NCBI RefSeq assembly: GCF_001605885.1 | Contig: NZ_LRPE01000039.1 | Location: forward strand, 186,001 to 250,000 | DNA from: Acinetobacter lactucae | Lineage (GTDB): Bacteria > Pseudomonadota > Gammaproteobacteria > Pseudomonadales > Moraxellaceae | Direction of reading: 5' to 3' | DNA length: 64,000 nucleotides | In this document: one piece after another, positions 36,925-46,195 of the stretch | Layout: each line of letters starts with the position of its first letter | How positions within the stretch are numbered: the stretch's first letter is position 1 | Notes under the pieces: model-generated | Databases searched by the model: none | Told to the model about the DNA's origin: nothing | The model's input: the letters and a program-made list of their open reading frames with translations, nothing else | Program-made: the position numbers and the translations under genes

Positions 36925-37473
36925 ATGAATTCACCTTTCGAAAATCAACCGATTCAACAAGATTCCCCCTTTAAAGCTAGTGGTCGTTTTGGGCGACTCT
37001 CTTATGCTGCTTGGACATTCTTATTTTCACTCGTCATCGGCATCGCTGTTGTTGCCATCGCATTCACTTTTGGATTTACATCTAGTCAGGATCTAACAGG
37101 CCTTTCTACAGCAGGCATGATTGTTATCGCCATTCTTTATATTGTCTGCCTCTATGTAAGCTTTGTATTTACAATTCGTCGCTTACATGACCGCAATAAT
37201 ACAGGATGGCTTTCATTGCTAATGCTCATCCCTGTCGTAAACCTCATTTTCATGATTTATCTCTTTGCGGCAAAAGGTACAGAAGGCAATAATGATTACG
37301 GCCCACAACGCCCTACCCCAGGTTGGGAACGCGTTTTAGGCTGGATTTATATTATCCTGATTCCACTTGCTTTTGTTTTTGCTATTGTTGCCACAATCAT
37401 GGCTCCAACCTATGAAGGCTATGTGGAGAAAAGCGAAAGTGTTGTTATTGGTACACCTTCTCAGTCTGAATAA
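36925..37473 (+). CDS. DUF805 family membrane protein
   Basis: 182 residues. The hallmark pattern is present: GRFGRLSYAAWTF before TM1, IRRLHDRNNTGW before TM3, and KGTEGNNDYGP after it. Four hydrophobic segments; an added C-terminal TM and polar tail extend beyond the common 120-residue domain. Function unknown across the family. Single gene between hisH and the exonuclease gene, with a ribosome-binding site (TTAGGAAAA). Confidence 0.88.
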   Translation: MNSPFENQPIQQDSPFKASGRFGRLSYAAWTFLFSLVIGIAVVAIAFTFGFTSSQDLTGLSTAGMIVIAILYIVCLYVSFVFTIRRLHDRNNTGWLSLLMLIPVVNLIFMIYLFAAKGTEGNNDYGPQRPTPGWERVLGWIYIILIPLAFVFAIVATIMAPTYEGYVEKSESVVIGTPSQSE

Positions 37474-37490
37474 TTTTTAAAGATATTCAT

Positions 37491-37512
37491 AAAGCCTAGT
37501 TCTCTAGGCTTT
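37491..37512 (+). terminator. Likely terminator of the DUF805 gene
   Basis: AAAGCCTAG/CTAGGCTTT with a 4-base loop; the T tail is short (TTTATT). Confidence 0.7.
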
Positions 37513-37559
37513 ATTCATATATAAAGTGAATAGCCCAATTTATTTGTACGCTGTTAAAT

Positions 37560-38201
37560 ATGTCCGAAGCCGTTGCCCTTCTTGATAAAGCCTCTATTCA
37601 GCAGCTACCCCCTTTTGAAAATCTCAACCAACACAATATTGTGGTGATTGAAAATAGCGAACAATGCAAAACTATTGAAGAAGAATTAAAAAACGCCGCA
37701 ATTTTGGGATTTGATTCTGAGTCTAAACCAACTTTTCGAGTAGGTGAAGTGTCGACAGGTCCTCATTTGATTCAGCTTGCCACAGCACAAAAAGCCTATT
37801 TATTTCATGTTAATTCATCAACTTTAAAATTTTTACAGCCGATTTTATCTAACCAAAAGCAAATTAAAGTCGGCTTTGGCCTCAAAAATGATAAGCATAT
37901 TTTCCATAAAAAAGGTATTGAGCTGGAAAGTTGTGTCGACCTTGCTAAAGGCTTTAGTCATTTCGGTTTTACCCAGCAAATGGGCTTACAAAAAGCAGTA
38001 GCTTTGTTATTTGGGCAGTACCTTGCAAAGTCGAAGAAAGTCGGGACTTCAAACTGGGCACGAAAACCACTCACACCACAGCAAATCAGTTATGCTGCTG
38101 CCGATGCGTATGCTGCATTATTGGTATTTGAAGCGCTCAGAAAACAAAGTCTATTACCGAGTCACATTTCACAAACCATTCAAACCGCACTTCAAGCGTA
38201 A
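37560..38201 (+). CDS. DEDDy 3'-5' exonuclease domain protein
   Basis: 213 residues with the RNase D / WRN-type fold. Exo I is GFDSESKP (D-x-E), Exo II lies in VGFGLKNDKHIF, and Exo III is YAAADAYAALLVFEAL (Y-x3-D). It lacks an HRDC domain, so it is a stand-alone exonuclease of the WRN-exo type acting on DNA or RNA. The start sits close to the preceding terminator, with no obvious ribosome-binding site. Its substrate is not known. Confidence 0.88.
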   Translation: MSEAVALLDKASIQQLPPFENLNQHNIVVIENSEQCKTIEEELKNAAILGFDSESKPTFRVGEVSTGPHLIQLATAQKAYLFHVNSSTLKFLQPILSNQKQIKVGFGLKNDKHIFHKKGIELESCVDLAKGFSHFGFTQQMGLQKAVALLFGQYLAKSKKVGTSNWARKPLTPQQISYAAADAYAALLVFEALRKQSLLPSHISQTIQTALQA

Positions 38202-38295
38202 AGTTATAAAAGTCTTTTCTAAGGCTTAGCGATTGATCAATACTTTGCTAAGATGTGCACAATTTCATAATCATGATGAAGCAAGGAGCGGAAGC

Positions 38296-39027
38296 ATGCT
38301 AATCATTCCAGCAATTGACCTGAAAGATGGTAAATGTGTGCGTTTAAAACAAGGGCGTATGGAAGACGATACTGTTTTCTCTGACGATCCAGTTGCAACT
38401 GCCCAGCATTGGGTAAATGAAGGCGCACGTCGTTTGCATTTGGTTGATTTGAATGGCGCTTTCGCAGGTACTCCAATTCATAAACCTGTTGTTGAAGCAA
38501 TTGCTAAAGCTCAACCAGAATTACCAATTCAAATTGGTGGTGGTATTCGTTCATTAGAAACGATTGAACACTACTTAGAAGCTGGCGTGACTTTTGTCAT
38601 TATTGGTACAAAAGCAGTTCAAGAACCTGAATTTGTAGAAGAAGCATGTAAGCGTTTTGCAGGCCACATCATTGTTGGTATTGATGCCATGAATGGCATG
38701 GTTGCAACTGACGGTTGGGCAAACGTTACTGATGTTAAAGCAACTGACTTAGCAAAACGCTTTGCAGATGCAGGCGTGTCTAGCATTGTTTATACAGACA
38801 TTGCGCGTGATGGCATGATGCAAGGCGTAAATGTTGAGCAAACTGTAAACTTGGCTCAATACTCAGGCTTACCAGTAATTGCTTCTGGTGGTGTAACTAA
38901 CCTTGATGACGTTCGTAACTTAAAAGGTCAACCGGGTATTTTAGGTGCGATCACAGGCCGCGCAATTTATGAAGGTACGCTAAATCTTCGTGAAGCTCAG
39001 CTGTTGTTAGATGAAAACCGTCTTTAA
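38296..39027 (+). CDS. hisA: Phosphoribosyl-formimino-AICAR ribotide isomerase
   Basis: TIM-barrel isomerase of histidine synthesis. Catalytic Asp residues lie in [16 protein letters not shown] (D8) and VGIDAMNG (about D129); the two half-barrel phosphate sites are GGGIRS and ASGGVTN. The ATG at 38296 has an AAGGAG site and gives 243 residues; the frame extends upstream to 38233 without support. Independent unit closed by its own terminator. Confidence 0.96.
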   Translation: MLIIPAIDLKDGKCVRLKQGRMEDDTVFSDDPVATAQHWVNEGARRLHLVDLNGAFAGTPIHKPVVEAIAKAQPELPIQIGGGIRSLETIEHYLEAGVTFVIIGTKAVQEPEFVEEACKRFAGHIIVGIDAMNGMVATDGWANVTDVKATDLAKRFADAGVSSIVYTDIARDGMMQGVNVEQTVNLAQYSGLPVIASGGVTNLDDVRNLKGQPGILGAITGRAIYEGTLNLREAQLLLDENRL

Positions 39028-39040
39028 TTGTTAAGATGTA

Positions 39041-39066
39041 AAAAAGAGCCGCTTTAGGCTCTTTTT
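39041..39066. terminator. Terminator between hisA and the ABC exporter gene
   Basis: AAAAAGAGCC/GGCTCTTTTT, usable on both strands. Confidence 0.9.
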
Positions 39067-39081
39067 TATTTTTGATTATCT

Positions 39082-40773
39082 TTAATTTAATAATTTTTCT
39101 AAATCGATTACCTCATCCGCAATTTCCATCGCATAGGGTGAATGCGTAATCATAATTATGGATGGAACGACTTGCTGAATATATTCAAGTATATTTTTTG
39201 CTGTACCAACATCTAAAGCTGCCGTCGGTTCGTCTAGGATGATAAGCTGAGGACGGGCTAAAACACCTCGAAGAATACAAATTCTTTGCTTTTCTCCTCC
39301 TGAAAAATTCTTATAAATTTCAGTTAGATCATCATCGAGTGTGAGTTGATGCTTTTTCAGAATATGTAATAAATTAAACTGCTCAAGCATTTGAAGTAAG
39401 TAAGAATCTTCATATATATACTGTGAGTTATAGACCAAATTCTCTCTTAAAGAATAAGGAAAAATAACAGGTTGCTGTGCAACATAAACCACTTCATCAA
39501 AAATATGCTTAGAAAACCTATGACTAATATCAATACCTTTATACAAAAGCTGTCCTAATTGAATCTGATACACACCCATTAAATAATTCATCAGAGAAGT
39601 TTTACCTAGCCCTGTTTGACCAATTACCACATACGTTTTATTGGCTGATATTGTTAAATTAAAATGATCTACGGTTCTTTTTCCTAATGAAAATTTAGCA
39701 TTTATAAATTGGAAGAGAACCTCAGAATGTTGAATGGCAGAAGACGTATATTGTTCTTTCTTGAGGTTAAAGTACTGCCGATATTTTGCTAGAGCAACAA
39801 AGTTTCCATTTAAGCGCATCAAGCTTTGGGAAACCGCCAGAAAAGGGTTGGTGAGTTGAATAATATAAGTACTTATCAATACAAAAGCGCCAGGGGTTAA
39901 TTGCTTTTCAGTTGAAAGAAATACTGTAAATAGCATAAAAATGAGTAAGAATAAAAAAATCATAAACAATTGAGAAATCATCAACAGTCCTATTTTCTTA
40001 TTCCTATCTTTAGCTGTTGTAATGGATAAATTTAGAGTGTCATTAAATTTTGATAACTGAAAAGGTACCGCATTTTTCACTTTAATTTCATAAGAGTTTG
40101 ATATCTGATGTATCAAATGACTATTCACCTGATTATCTTTTTGGTACATCGCATCGAATAGTGAACTGCTTTTTTTATTTATATGAAATGAAACTAGAAA
40201 AATAATAATAGCGATCAATAAAAAACTAATACTAAAAAGTAAACTAATGGTCGTGAACAAAACTACGAAAATCATAACCAATTGAAAAATAATTGGTCCT
40301 AAATGAAGAAGTAACGTTAGATTAATCTCACCAAAAGCAGAGCTTCCTCTTGCAAGATCACTAATCACGGTTCCAGTTTCAATTTGATCTTGTTCATCTT
40401 TTTTGAGATTTAAGTAATTTTTTAATCCTGCAAAAATTAGTGCCCCTTTGAAATCTACCATCAAATAAGCACTAAAAATATTTTTTGCCCAATTACATAA
40501 CTCATTCGCTAACCATGCTGCGGCATAAGCAAGTGCGATCAGATATAAAAAATTAAATGGAAGTCGAACATCAAGTGGAAAGTCATATTCCTGTGCAGAA
40601 TAATCGATAATAAGTTTTAATAAGTATGGCAATAATGTTGTAAAGAATGCTGTAAACATTACTAATAAAAACATAAGAAACATACTCCCCTTCTGCTTCT
40701 TATATTTTTCTTTAGAAATCTGCCATAAAAATTTATAGTTTTGAATATCTTGTGAACTTAATAAAAACTTCAT
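39082..40773 (-). CDS. ABC exporter half-transporter (membrane and ATPase domains fused)
   Basis: 563 residues: an N-terminal six-TM type I exporter domain (to about residue 330) and a C-terminal ATPase. Walker A is GQTGLGKTS, signature FSGGEKQR, Walker B LIILDEPTAALD, H-loop MITHS. It probably works as a homodimer. It is noticeably AT-rich and Lys/Ile/Phe-rich compared with the neighbouring housekeeping genes, a possible sign of acquisition. No partner adaptor, bacteriocin or lipid gene is next to it, so substrate is unknown. Confidence 0.88.
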   Translation of the reverse strand: MKFLLSSQDIQNYKFLWQISKEKYKKQKGSMFLMFLLVMFTAFFTTLLPYLLKLIIDYSAQEYDFPLDVRLPFNFLYLIALAYAAAWLANELCNWAKNIFSAYLMVDFKGALIFAGLKNYLNLKKDEQDQIETGTVISDLARGSSAFGEINLTLLLHLGPIIFQLVMIFVVLFTTISLLFSISFLLIAIIIFLVSFHINKKSSSLFDAMYQKDNQVNSHLIHQISNSYEIKVKNAVPFQLSKFNDTLNLSITTAKDRNKKIGLLMISQLFMIFLFLLIFMLFTVFLSTEKQLTPGAFVLISTYIIQLTNPFLAVSQSLMRLNGNFVALAKYRQYFNLKKEQYTSSAIQHSEVLFQFINAKFSLGKRTVDHFNLTISANKTYVVIGQTGLGKTSLMNYLMGVYQIQLGQLLYKGIDISHRFSKHIFDEVVYVAQQPVIFPYSLRENLVYNSQYIYEDSYLLQMLEQFNLLHILKKHQLTLDDDLTEIYKNFSGGEKQRICILRGVLARPQLIILDEPTAALDVGTAKNILEYIQQVVPSIIMITHSPYAMEIADEVIDLEKLLN

Positions 40774-40927
40774 TTCCGTATCTTTTTTCTATTAAAACGA
40801 ATTAAAAATAATTTCATTACATAAGAAATATCATAACTTCTCTTATTTAGTCTTATCCGTGTTTTTTGTTTAAAATTACACCGATAAACTTTTAAATTTT
40901 TTTTATAAAACCTTAAAGTCTAATCAA

Positions 40928-41479
40928 TCAATACACCACATTACGAATAAATTTCAGAACTTCATTACCACTATTAATATAGGTGTAAGTCACTGAACTG
41001 GCATATATAAATGAAGAACCAGCAACGAGGGTTTTTGAGCTATCTGCAAACTGTATGGTCAACTCACCTTCTAATACATAAATAAGCTCTTGCCATCCTT
41101 CCGGGTCTGCTTCAGCAACATAAGACTCTCCTACTGCCAATGACCATGTCCAAAGCTCAACTTGAGTATGAGATGGAACTGAGGCTAATAAAGTAGCATT
41201 ACTCTCTTCTTTGCTACCCTGCCAAGCGAGTGCATTTACTAAGACTTGTTCTTTATGCTCAGGTGCACTCACAATCGTTCTGAAATCTACACCCAACACG
41301 ACTGCAATCGCATCGAGTTTAGCCAAGCTAATATTAACTTGCCCTGTTTCCAATGCAGCAATGGTTCGTCTACTTACTCCTGCCTGATCGGCCAAGTCCT
41401 GTTGGCTTAAATCTCGTTCATCTCTTAAGGAACGGATATTTGTGCCGACATGCTGTAAAACGGTACTCGACTGGCTCAT
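40928..41479 (-). CDS. XRE-family regulator with cupin sensor domain
   Basis: 183 residues: an N-terminal helix-turn-helix (residues about 12-66; DLSQQDLADQAGVSRRTIAALETGQ) and a C-terminal cupin barrel (residues about 105-180; EGWQELIYVLEGELTIQF). Such proteins usually repress an adjacent metabolic or efflux gene in response to a small ligand. It is divergent from the EamA transporter gene, and the gap holds palindromic sites that fit its operator. Confidence 0.9.
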   Translation of the reverse strand: MSQSSTVLQHVGTNIRSLRDERDLSQQDLADQAGVSRRTIAALETGQVNISLAKLDAIAVVLGVDFRTIVSAPEHKEQVLVNALAWQGSKEESNATLLASVPSHTQVELWTWSLAVGESYVAEADPEGWQELIYVLEGELTIQFADSSKTLVAGSSFIYASSVTYTYINSGNEVLKFIRNVVY

Positions 41480-41505
41480 AAATTAACGCAGCAAATAAAA
41501 TATGA

Positions 41506-41558
41506 GCAATATATTGCACAAAATAGAAGAATAGCGCAATATGTGCAGTATATTGCAC
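41506..41558. promoter_or_regulatory. Paired palindromic operator sites
   Basis: A perfect 12-bp palindrome GCAATATATTGC (41506-41517) and a near-palindrome GTGCAGTATATTGCAC (41543-41558) lie in the 98 bp between the divergent XRE-cupin regulator and EamA exporter genes. They share the core TATATTGCAC and are the probable binding sites of the regulator. Confidence 0.65.
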
Positions 41559-41577
41559 AATTCGTTCTAACTTGAAT

Positions 41578-42480
41578 ATGTCACCAATTTCTTTAAGTTC
41601 AAACAAAGCTCCACAGTTAGCTCTCATTTTGATTACCATCATTTGGGGTGGAACATTTCTTACGGTGCAATATGCACTTAACTTTTCGTCGCCTATGTTT
41701 TTTGTAGGCTGTCGTTTTGCTGTAGCGGCTCTGACTTTGCTACTTATTTCATTAAAAAGTATGAAAGGAGTCACTTTAAAAGATTTAGGCGCGGGTTGTG
41801 CAATTGGTCTTGTGATCGCCGCAGGCTATGGCACCCAGACGATTGGCTTGCAAACCATTCCAAGTAGTGAGTCGGCTTTTTTAACAGCACTCTATGTCCC
41901 GCTTGTTCCTATTTTAATGTGGCTCATCTTTAGAAAAACTCCACATATCATGACCTGGGTGGGAGCCGCTCTTGCCTTTGCTGGACTTGTTTTATTGACA
42001 GGAAATGGTTTTGAGAAAATTTCCTTAAGTTTTGGGCAGCTTTTAACAGTACTTGGTGCCTTTGCGATTGCTTTAGAAATTATTTTTATTAGCTACTTTG
42101 CTGGAAAGGTAAATTTACGCCGCGTCACCATCATTCAACTCGGTGTCGCATCTCTACTTTCTTTTGCCATTATGCCTGTCGTGGGTGAACATACGATTCC
42201 AGCATTTTCATGGCCTCTTGTGGTGATTGCTGTTGTATTAGGCTTAGCCAGTGCACTCATTCAATTTGTGATGAACTGGGCTCAACGTGTGGTTGACCCT
42301 TCGCGTGCTGCAATTATCTATGCAGGCGAACCTGTTTGGGCAGGAATTATTGGTCGAATTGCGGGTGAGCGTTTGCCATTGATTGCTCTTCTGGGTGGAG
42401 CATTAGTCGTTTTAGGTGTCTTAGTCAGCGAACTAAAACTTAGATTGCCAATTAAAAAAACTAAAAGAATTCGAGAATAA
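41578..42480 (+). CDS. EamA/DMT-family transporter
   Basis: 300 residues with ten hydrophobic segments and the two EamA repeats (ILITIIWGGTFLTVQYAL at the start; WAQRVVDPSRAAIIYAGEPVWAG in the second half). Members export amino acids or other metabolites; the substrate is unknown. The ATG at 41578 is preferred over the TTG at 41572. The start has no clear ribosome-binding site. Likely controlled by the divergent XRE-cupin regulator. Confidence 0.88.
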   Translation: MSPISLSSNKAPQLALILITIIWGGTFLTVQYALNFSSPMFFVGCRFAVAALTLLLISLKSMKGVTLKDLGAGCAIGLVIAAGYGTQTIGLQTIPSSESAFLTALYVPLVPILMWLIFRKTPHIMTWVGAALAFAGLVLLTGNGFEKISLSFGQLLTVLGAFAIALEIIFISYFAGKVNLRRVTIIQLGVASLLSFAIMPVVGEHTIPAFSWPLVVIAVVLGLASALIQFVMNWAQRVVDPSRAAIIYAGEPVWAGIIGRIAGERLPLIALLGGALVVLGVLVSELKLRLPIKKTKRIRE

Positions 42481-42508
42481 AAAAGAGAGCTTAACGCTCT
42501 CTTTTTTA
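42481..42508. terminator. Bidirectional terminator
   Basis: AAAAGAGAGC/GCTCTCTTTT with a 5-base loop between the converging transporter and DUF4870 genes. Confidence 0.9.
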
Positions 42509-42512
42509 TTTA

Positions 42513-42908
42513 TTAAGATAGATACATCGGACGGTTATCATTTAAAGCAATCAAGCCGCGAATTGCACGATATACAATCCAGATCCACGCAGCACCAATC
42601 ACGCCAACACAGAATACTGTCGATGAGATGGCAACACCTGCAAATAGATCGGTATTTTCACCCGTGAAGAACAAGAAAATAAACGGCAGAAAGGCAATAA
42701 TATTCCAAGCGAGATACCACCAGAATGTTCTGATTTGCCATGTAAAGTGGCTCGCAAAAATTGAACCTTGCACATCAGAACGTTTTACGTAGTTAATAAT
42801 TAAAGCAATAACTGCAAGTAAGCCGCCTGTAAAAATGGCAACAATATAAAGTACATATAAAATAAGTGTTAAAGTACGATTTGGATCTTGGTCGATAGAA
42901 CTATTCAT
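42513..42908 (-). CDS. DUF4870-like small membrane protein
   Basis: 131 residues with three to four hydrophobic segments. The first pair (YVLYIVAIFTGGLLAVIALIINYV), the following charged loop KRSDVQGSIFASHFTWQIRTFWW and the last TM plus RAIRGLIALNDNRP fit DUF4870-type proteins. The ATG at 42908 follows an AGAGGT site. Function unknown. It may be co-transcribed with the two genes upstream (42945-44537). Confidence 0.8.
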   Translation of the reverse strand: MNSSIDQDPNRTLTLILYVLYIVAIFTGGLLAVIALIINYVKRSDVQGSIFASHFTWQIRTFWWYLAWNIIAFLPFIFLFFTGENTDLFAGVAISSTVFCVGVIGAAWIWIVYRAIRGLIALNDNRPMYLS

Positions 42909-42944
42909 TTTTATACCTCTCAAGTTTAATAAAACAATTTACTT

Positions 42945-43574
42945 TTATGAGCCCCGCAACACATTTAAGGGAGAAATTAGCCACAAAATCAAAAGTAAAT
43001 GAAAGAATATGGTACAAAAATAAATCTTACGAAAGGGTTGTTTTTGTGTTTTATGTCTCAGTTTTTGTTGTGCCCACCATGCAGCAGGCCAACCTCCTAA
43101 AAAGCTAACGATGTGTAATGTTTGCTCAGGCACACGGCGATTACCCAATTGTGCAGCTTCTTTGTCTTGTGAATATAGCCAATAACTTAAGGCATTCATC
43201 ATTAGAACAAACAATAAGGTATAGGCGGGTAAAAGATGAATAAAACTCATAATTCCCATTAAAACAAAATAAAACACAATCCCCATTTGCATTGCAGACC
43301 ACGGCCTAGCTTGAAAAGATGATTCTGCTTTTGCAGGCTTTGAAGCTTTCCCAGTTTGTGAAGCTTTTAAATAGGTGACCTGCTGGGCACGAAAGCGGCC
43401 TCGCTCATCAAGAATCACCCGATATTCCAGTGCACAGCCAATAATTGGCCGAGGTCCGGGGCGTGCAAAATCTTTTATATGCAAAAAGACTCGCTCTTTT
43501 TCAGCATCATCCGGCTGAATAAAGCCATAACCTTTTTCATCGAACCATTCGACTAAACGCCCCTGATCTCGCAT
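42945..43574 (-). CDS. Cold-shock domain fused to DUF1294 membrane domain
   Basis: 209 residues. The N-terminal 68 residues are a cold-shock domain (GRLVEWFDEKGYGFIQPDD, then VFLHIKDF), a single-strand nucleic-acid binder. The C-terminal half is DUF1294 with four hydrophobic segments and the signature RRVPEQTLHIVSFLGGWPAAWWAQ. The combination is found in many Proteobacteria; the role is unknown, perhaps tethering RNA to the membrane. It lies between thrB and the DUF4870 gene with short gaps. Confidence 0.9.
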   Translation of the reverse strand: MRDQGRLVEWFDEKGYGFIQPDDAEKERVFLHIKDFARPGPRPIIGCALEYRVILDERGRFRAQQVTYLKASQTGKASKPAKAESSFQARPWSAMQMGIVFYFVLMGIMSFIHLLPAYTLLFVLMMNALSYWLYSQDKEAAQLGNRRVPEQTLHIVSFLGGWPAAWWAQQKLRHKTQKQPFRKIYFCTIFFHLLLILWLISPLNVLRGS

Positions 43575-43586
43575 CTTTATTCCCTT

Positions 43587-44537
43587 TTATGCTTTTACAT
43601 GGCTTAAACGATCTTGCATCATTGCTCGCATTTCCTGCGGGTCTTTTTGCAAAATGTCGTCGCCAGTACGTCCTTCTTCTTTATTTTTTTGAGCAACTTG
43701 CAAACGCATTGACCAAAAACGGCAAGCCGCCATTGCCAAGAATACATCTAAACACTCAAGTTCATCTGAGGTAAGCGCACGAATTTTTTGGTATGCCTCT
43801 AAGTAAGCAGCTACTTTGTCAGAGTTTAAATGTGCTGCTGGATATTCGGTACAAAAGTCATTGATGGTAATTGCGATATCAAATAGCAATTCATCTTGAT
43901 TTAGCTCGTAAAAATCTAAAATACCTTGTAACTGCTCACCTTCAAACAAAGTATTGTCACGGAACAAATCTGAGTGAATAAAACCTGTTGGTCGGTTTGA
44001 GTACTGCGCTGTTTTTACATTAAAAGCTTGATAAACCTGCTCAAGTAACACTTGGTCATCTTGAGTCATCTTGGGTTTAAGCTGTTCTGCAACGCCTGTC
44101 CAGTATTGATGATCACGGCGATATTCACGTTCAAGTGGAAAATCTTGTAAAGCCACATGCAATTTCGCCTGTGCATCGGCAATTGCTGCAACTTGCGCTA
44201 CTGTGGTTTGCATGGGATGGTGTCCCATTAAACGTGGTGCAATCTGTGCTGGCTTTTCTGCAATCACATGAACCGCTTGTCCGCTGTGCTTTAATGGCAC
44301 GGCAACGGGTACATCATGAGTTCCCAATTGTTCAAGAACAGGAATGAGTTCACCTGCCCCTTGTGCATCTAACTCTTCAAAAACGGTGAGTACATATTGC
44401 TTGCGGTTTACATCAACCAAAAAATAATTGGTGTTTTGAATACCTCCCTGAATTGGGTTCAGCTCCAACACCTCTAATCCATAAGGTGCAGCAAAGGCGC
44501 GAACTTCATCTAAACTCAACGGGGTATAAACCGACAT
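43587..44537 (-). CDS. thrB: Homoserine kinase (ThrB, APH-like type)
   Basis: Phosphorylates homoserine in threonine synthesis. This is the choline-kinase/aminoglycoside-phosphotransferase-like form of pseudomonads rather than the GHMP form. Motifs: GGIQNTNYFLV near residue 29, Brenner motif FIHSDLFRDNTLF near residue 190 and ILDFYELNQDELLFDIA (Mg-binding Asp) following. The ATG at 44537 gives 316 residues, the usual family length. Just downstream the CSD-DUF1294 gene begins within 13 bp. Confidence 0.92.
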   Translation of the reverse strand: MSVYTPLSLDEVRAFAAPYGLEVLELNPIQGGIQNTNYFLVDVNRKQYVLTVFEELDAQGAGELIPVLEQLGTHDVPVAVPLKHSGQAVHVIAEKPAQIAPRLMGHHPMQTTVAQVAAIADAQAKLHVALQDFPLEREYRRDHQYWTGVAEQLKPKMTQDDQVLLEQVYQAFNVKTAQYSNRPTGFIHSDLFRDNTLFEGEQLQGILDFYELNQDELLFDIAITINDFCTEYPAAHLNSDKVAAYLEAYQKIRALTSDELECLDVFLAMAACRFWSMRLQVAQKNKEEGRTGDDILQKDPQEMRAMMQDRLSHVKA

Positions 44538-44649
44538 GGAAAACCTGCAAAAAACATCTGTGAAGTTTGATAGAATACCTCTTCCCTCCATGAAGGTGTA
44601 GCGCCTGTGTAGGAACTTTCACCAACGGCGATTATTTTTGGAAAAAGCT

Positions 44650-45408
44650 ATGCTTGCTAAACGTATTATTCCTTGCCTAGACGTTGATAACGGACGCGTA
44701 GTTAAAGGCGTTCAATTCCTCGATATTCGTGATGCGGGCGACCCAGTTGAAGTGGCACGTCGCTATAACGAACAAGGTGCAGACGAAATTACCTTCTTAG
44801 ACATTACCGCTACACATCATGGACGCGATACCACTTACCGTACTGTTGAACGTATGGCCGAGACTGTATTTGTGCCATTAACTGTGGGTGGTGGCGTACG
44901 TAAGGTTGAAGATATTCGTGCGTTATTAAATGCAGGCGCAGACAAAGTGAGTATTAACTCGGCTGCCGTATTTAACCCTGAATTTGTTCAAGAAGCGTCA
45001 CAGCACTTTGGCGCGCAATGTATTGTGGTTGCGATTGATGCCAAAAAAACTGGCGACAACAAATGGGAAATCTTTACCCATGGTGGTCGTAAACCAACCG
45101 GTATTGATGCGATTGAATGGGCTGTAAAAATGGCTGACTACGGTGCGGGCGAGTTACTGATTACCAGTATGGATGCCGACGGTACTAAAGCGGGTTACGA
45201 TATTGCTTTAATGCGTGCCATTAATGACCGCGTGACCATTCCAACGATTGCATCAGGCGGCGTGGGTAACTTACAACATCTTGCAGACGGGATTTTACAA
45301 GGTGGTGCCGATGCAGTATTGGCAGCAAGTATTTTCCACTTTGGTCAATATACGATTCCAGAAGCTAAGCAATATTTGGCTGAACAAGGCATTGAAATGC
45401 GCTTGTAA
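44650..45408 (+). CDS. hisF: Imidazole glycerol phosphate synthase, cyclase subunit
   Basis: TIM-barrel cyclase partner of HisH. Catalytic D11 lies in [12 protein letters not shown] and the second Asp in [10 protein letters not shown] (about D130); phosphate sites GGGVRK and ASGGVGN. The ATG at 44650 gives 252 residues. It is its own unit, divergent from thrB and closed by a terminator. Confidence 0.96.
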   Translation: MLAKRIIPCLDVDNGRVVKGVQFLDIRDAGDPVEVARRYNEQGADEITFLDITATHHGRDTTYRTVERMAETVFVPLTVGGGVRKVEDIRALLNAGADKVSINSAAVFNPEFVQEASQHFGAQCIVVAIDAKKTGDNKWEIFTHGGRKPTGIDAIEWAVKMADYGAGELLITSMDADGTKAGYDIALMRAINDRVTIPTIASGGVGNLQHLADGILQGGADAVLAASIFHFGQYTIPEAKQYLAEQGIEMRL

Positions 45409-45422
45409 GCTTATTGATATTT

Positions 45423-45450
45423 AAAGGGGCGATATGCCCCTTTATTTTTT
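45423..45450. terminator. Terminator of hisF
   Basis: AAAGGGGC/GCCCCTTT, 5-base loop, T-rich tail. The converging hydroxylase gene ends at its edge. Confidence 0.9.
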
Positions 45451-46090
45451 ATGCAGCACCCTCTATTTCTTTCACTTCACTAGGAAGTTCTATTTTTTCT
45501 TTTTTCTCGACCCATTTTGCCGGAAAGATTTTCTCTACTGCTTGAGACAGTGGTCTAGCAAGCGCTGTAGGTAGCCGAATACCCAAAGGATTTTGTTCTT
45601 TTAGGTCTGCCGAAGATACCACACGTGTCCCCATCACATAATCAAACCAAGGCTTGGTCACACACCAATTCGCATCTTGATTAGAGTTCATGTGGTGATC
45701 GTAATGCCATGGAATTTTACGCTTTGCCCAATCCGGCTCTAAATGTGCACGGCGATGAATATAGTAATAATTACCGGCACTGTACCAAGCTGCGAGTGCC
45801 ATACCTTTTGAAAATGGATAGAAAATTGCACTTGAAACGGTTGCCACGACTGCCAGTGAAATTAACTCATTTTTAGTTCGCCAGTTGCCAACGCCCTCAA
45901 CATAGCAATTATCATGAAATTGTTGTTTACGTACTTCACGATGGTGTGCCCAATGAGATTCCATGCTTTTTGGCACAGGGCTATAACGTGGTTTTCCGGC
46001 ACGATGTACACCATGCAAAATATATTTGTGTGCCACCCATTCAAATGCATTCGCAACTGCAATTCCGGCAATAAACCCTTTTAACATCAC
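45449..46090 (-). CDS. Fatty acid hydroxylase/sterol desaturase superfamily protein
   Basis: 213 residues. The spaced His clusters of the di-iron membrane hydroxylases are present: HKYILHG, HWAHHREVRKQQFH, HRRAH and HYDHH, with hydrophobic segments around them. The DANWCVTKPWFDYVMGTR motif near the end is also typical of the superfamily. The substrate may be a fatty acid or other lipid. It is divergent from an AraC-family regulator that is a natural candidate to control it. The start could be the first or second ATG. Confidence 0.8.
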   Translation of the reverse strand: MMLKGFIAGIAVANAFEWVAHKYILHGVHRAGKPRYSPVPKSMESHWAHHREVRKQQFHDNCYVEGVGNWRTKNELISLAVVATVSSAIFYPFSKGMALAAWYSAGNYYYIHRRAHLEPDWAKRKIPWHYDHHMNSNQDANWCVTKPWFDYVMGTRVVSSADLKEQNPLGIRLPTALARPLSQAVEKIFPAKWVEKKEKIELPSEVKEIEGAA

Positions 46091-46195
46091 CTAACTCCTT
46101 TTCTTTTTATTCAGAATATAAAATTCGTTATGCTAGGTATTGACCAGAATTTATGGTTTCATTGACAAATCACGACAAGAAAGAGGTGGTTAGGG

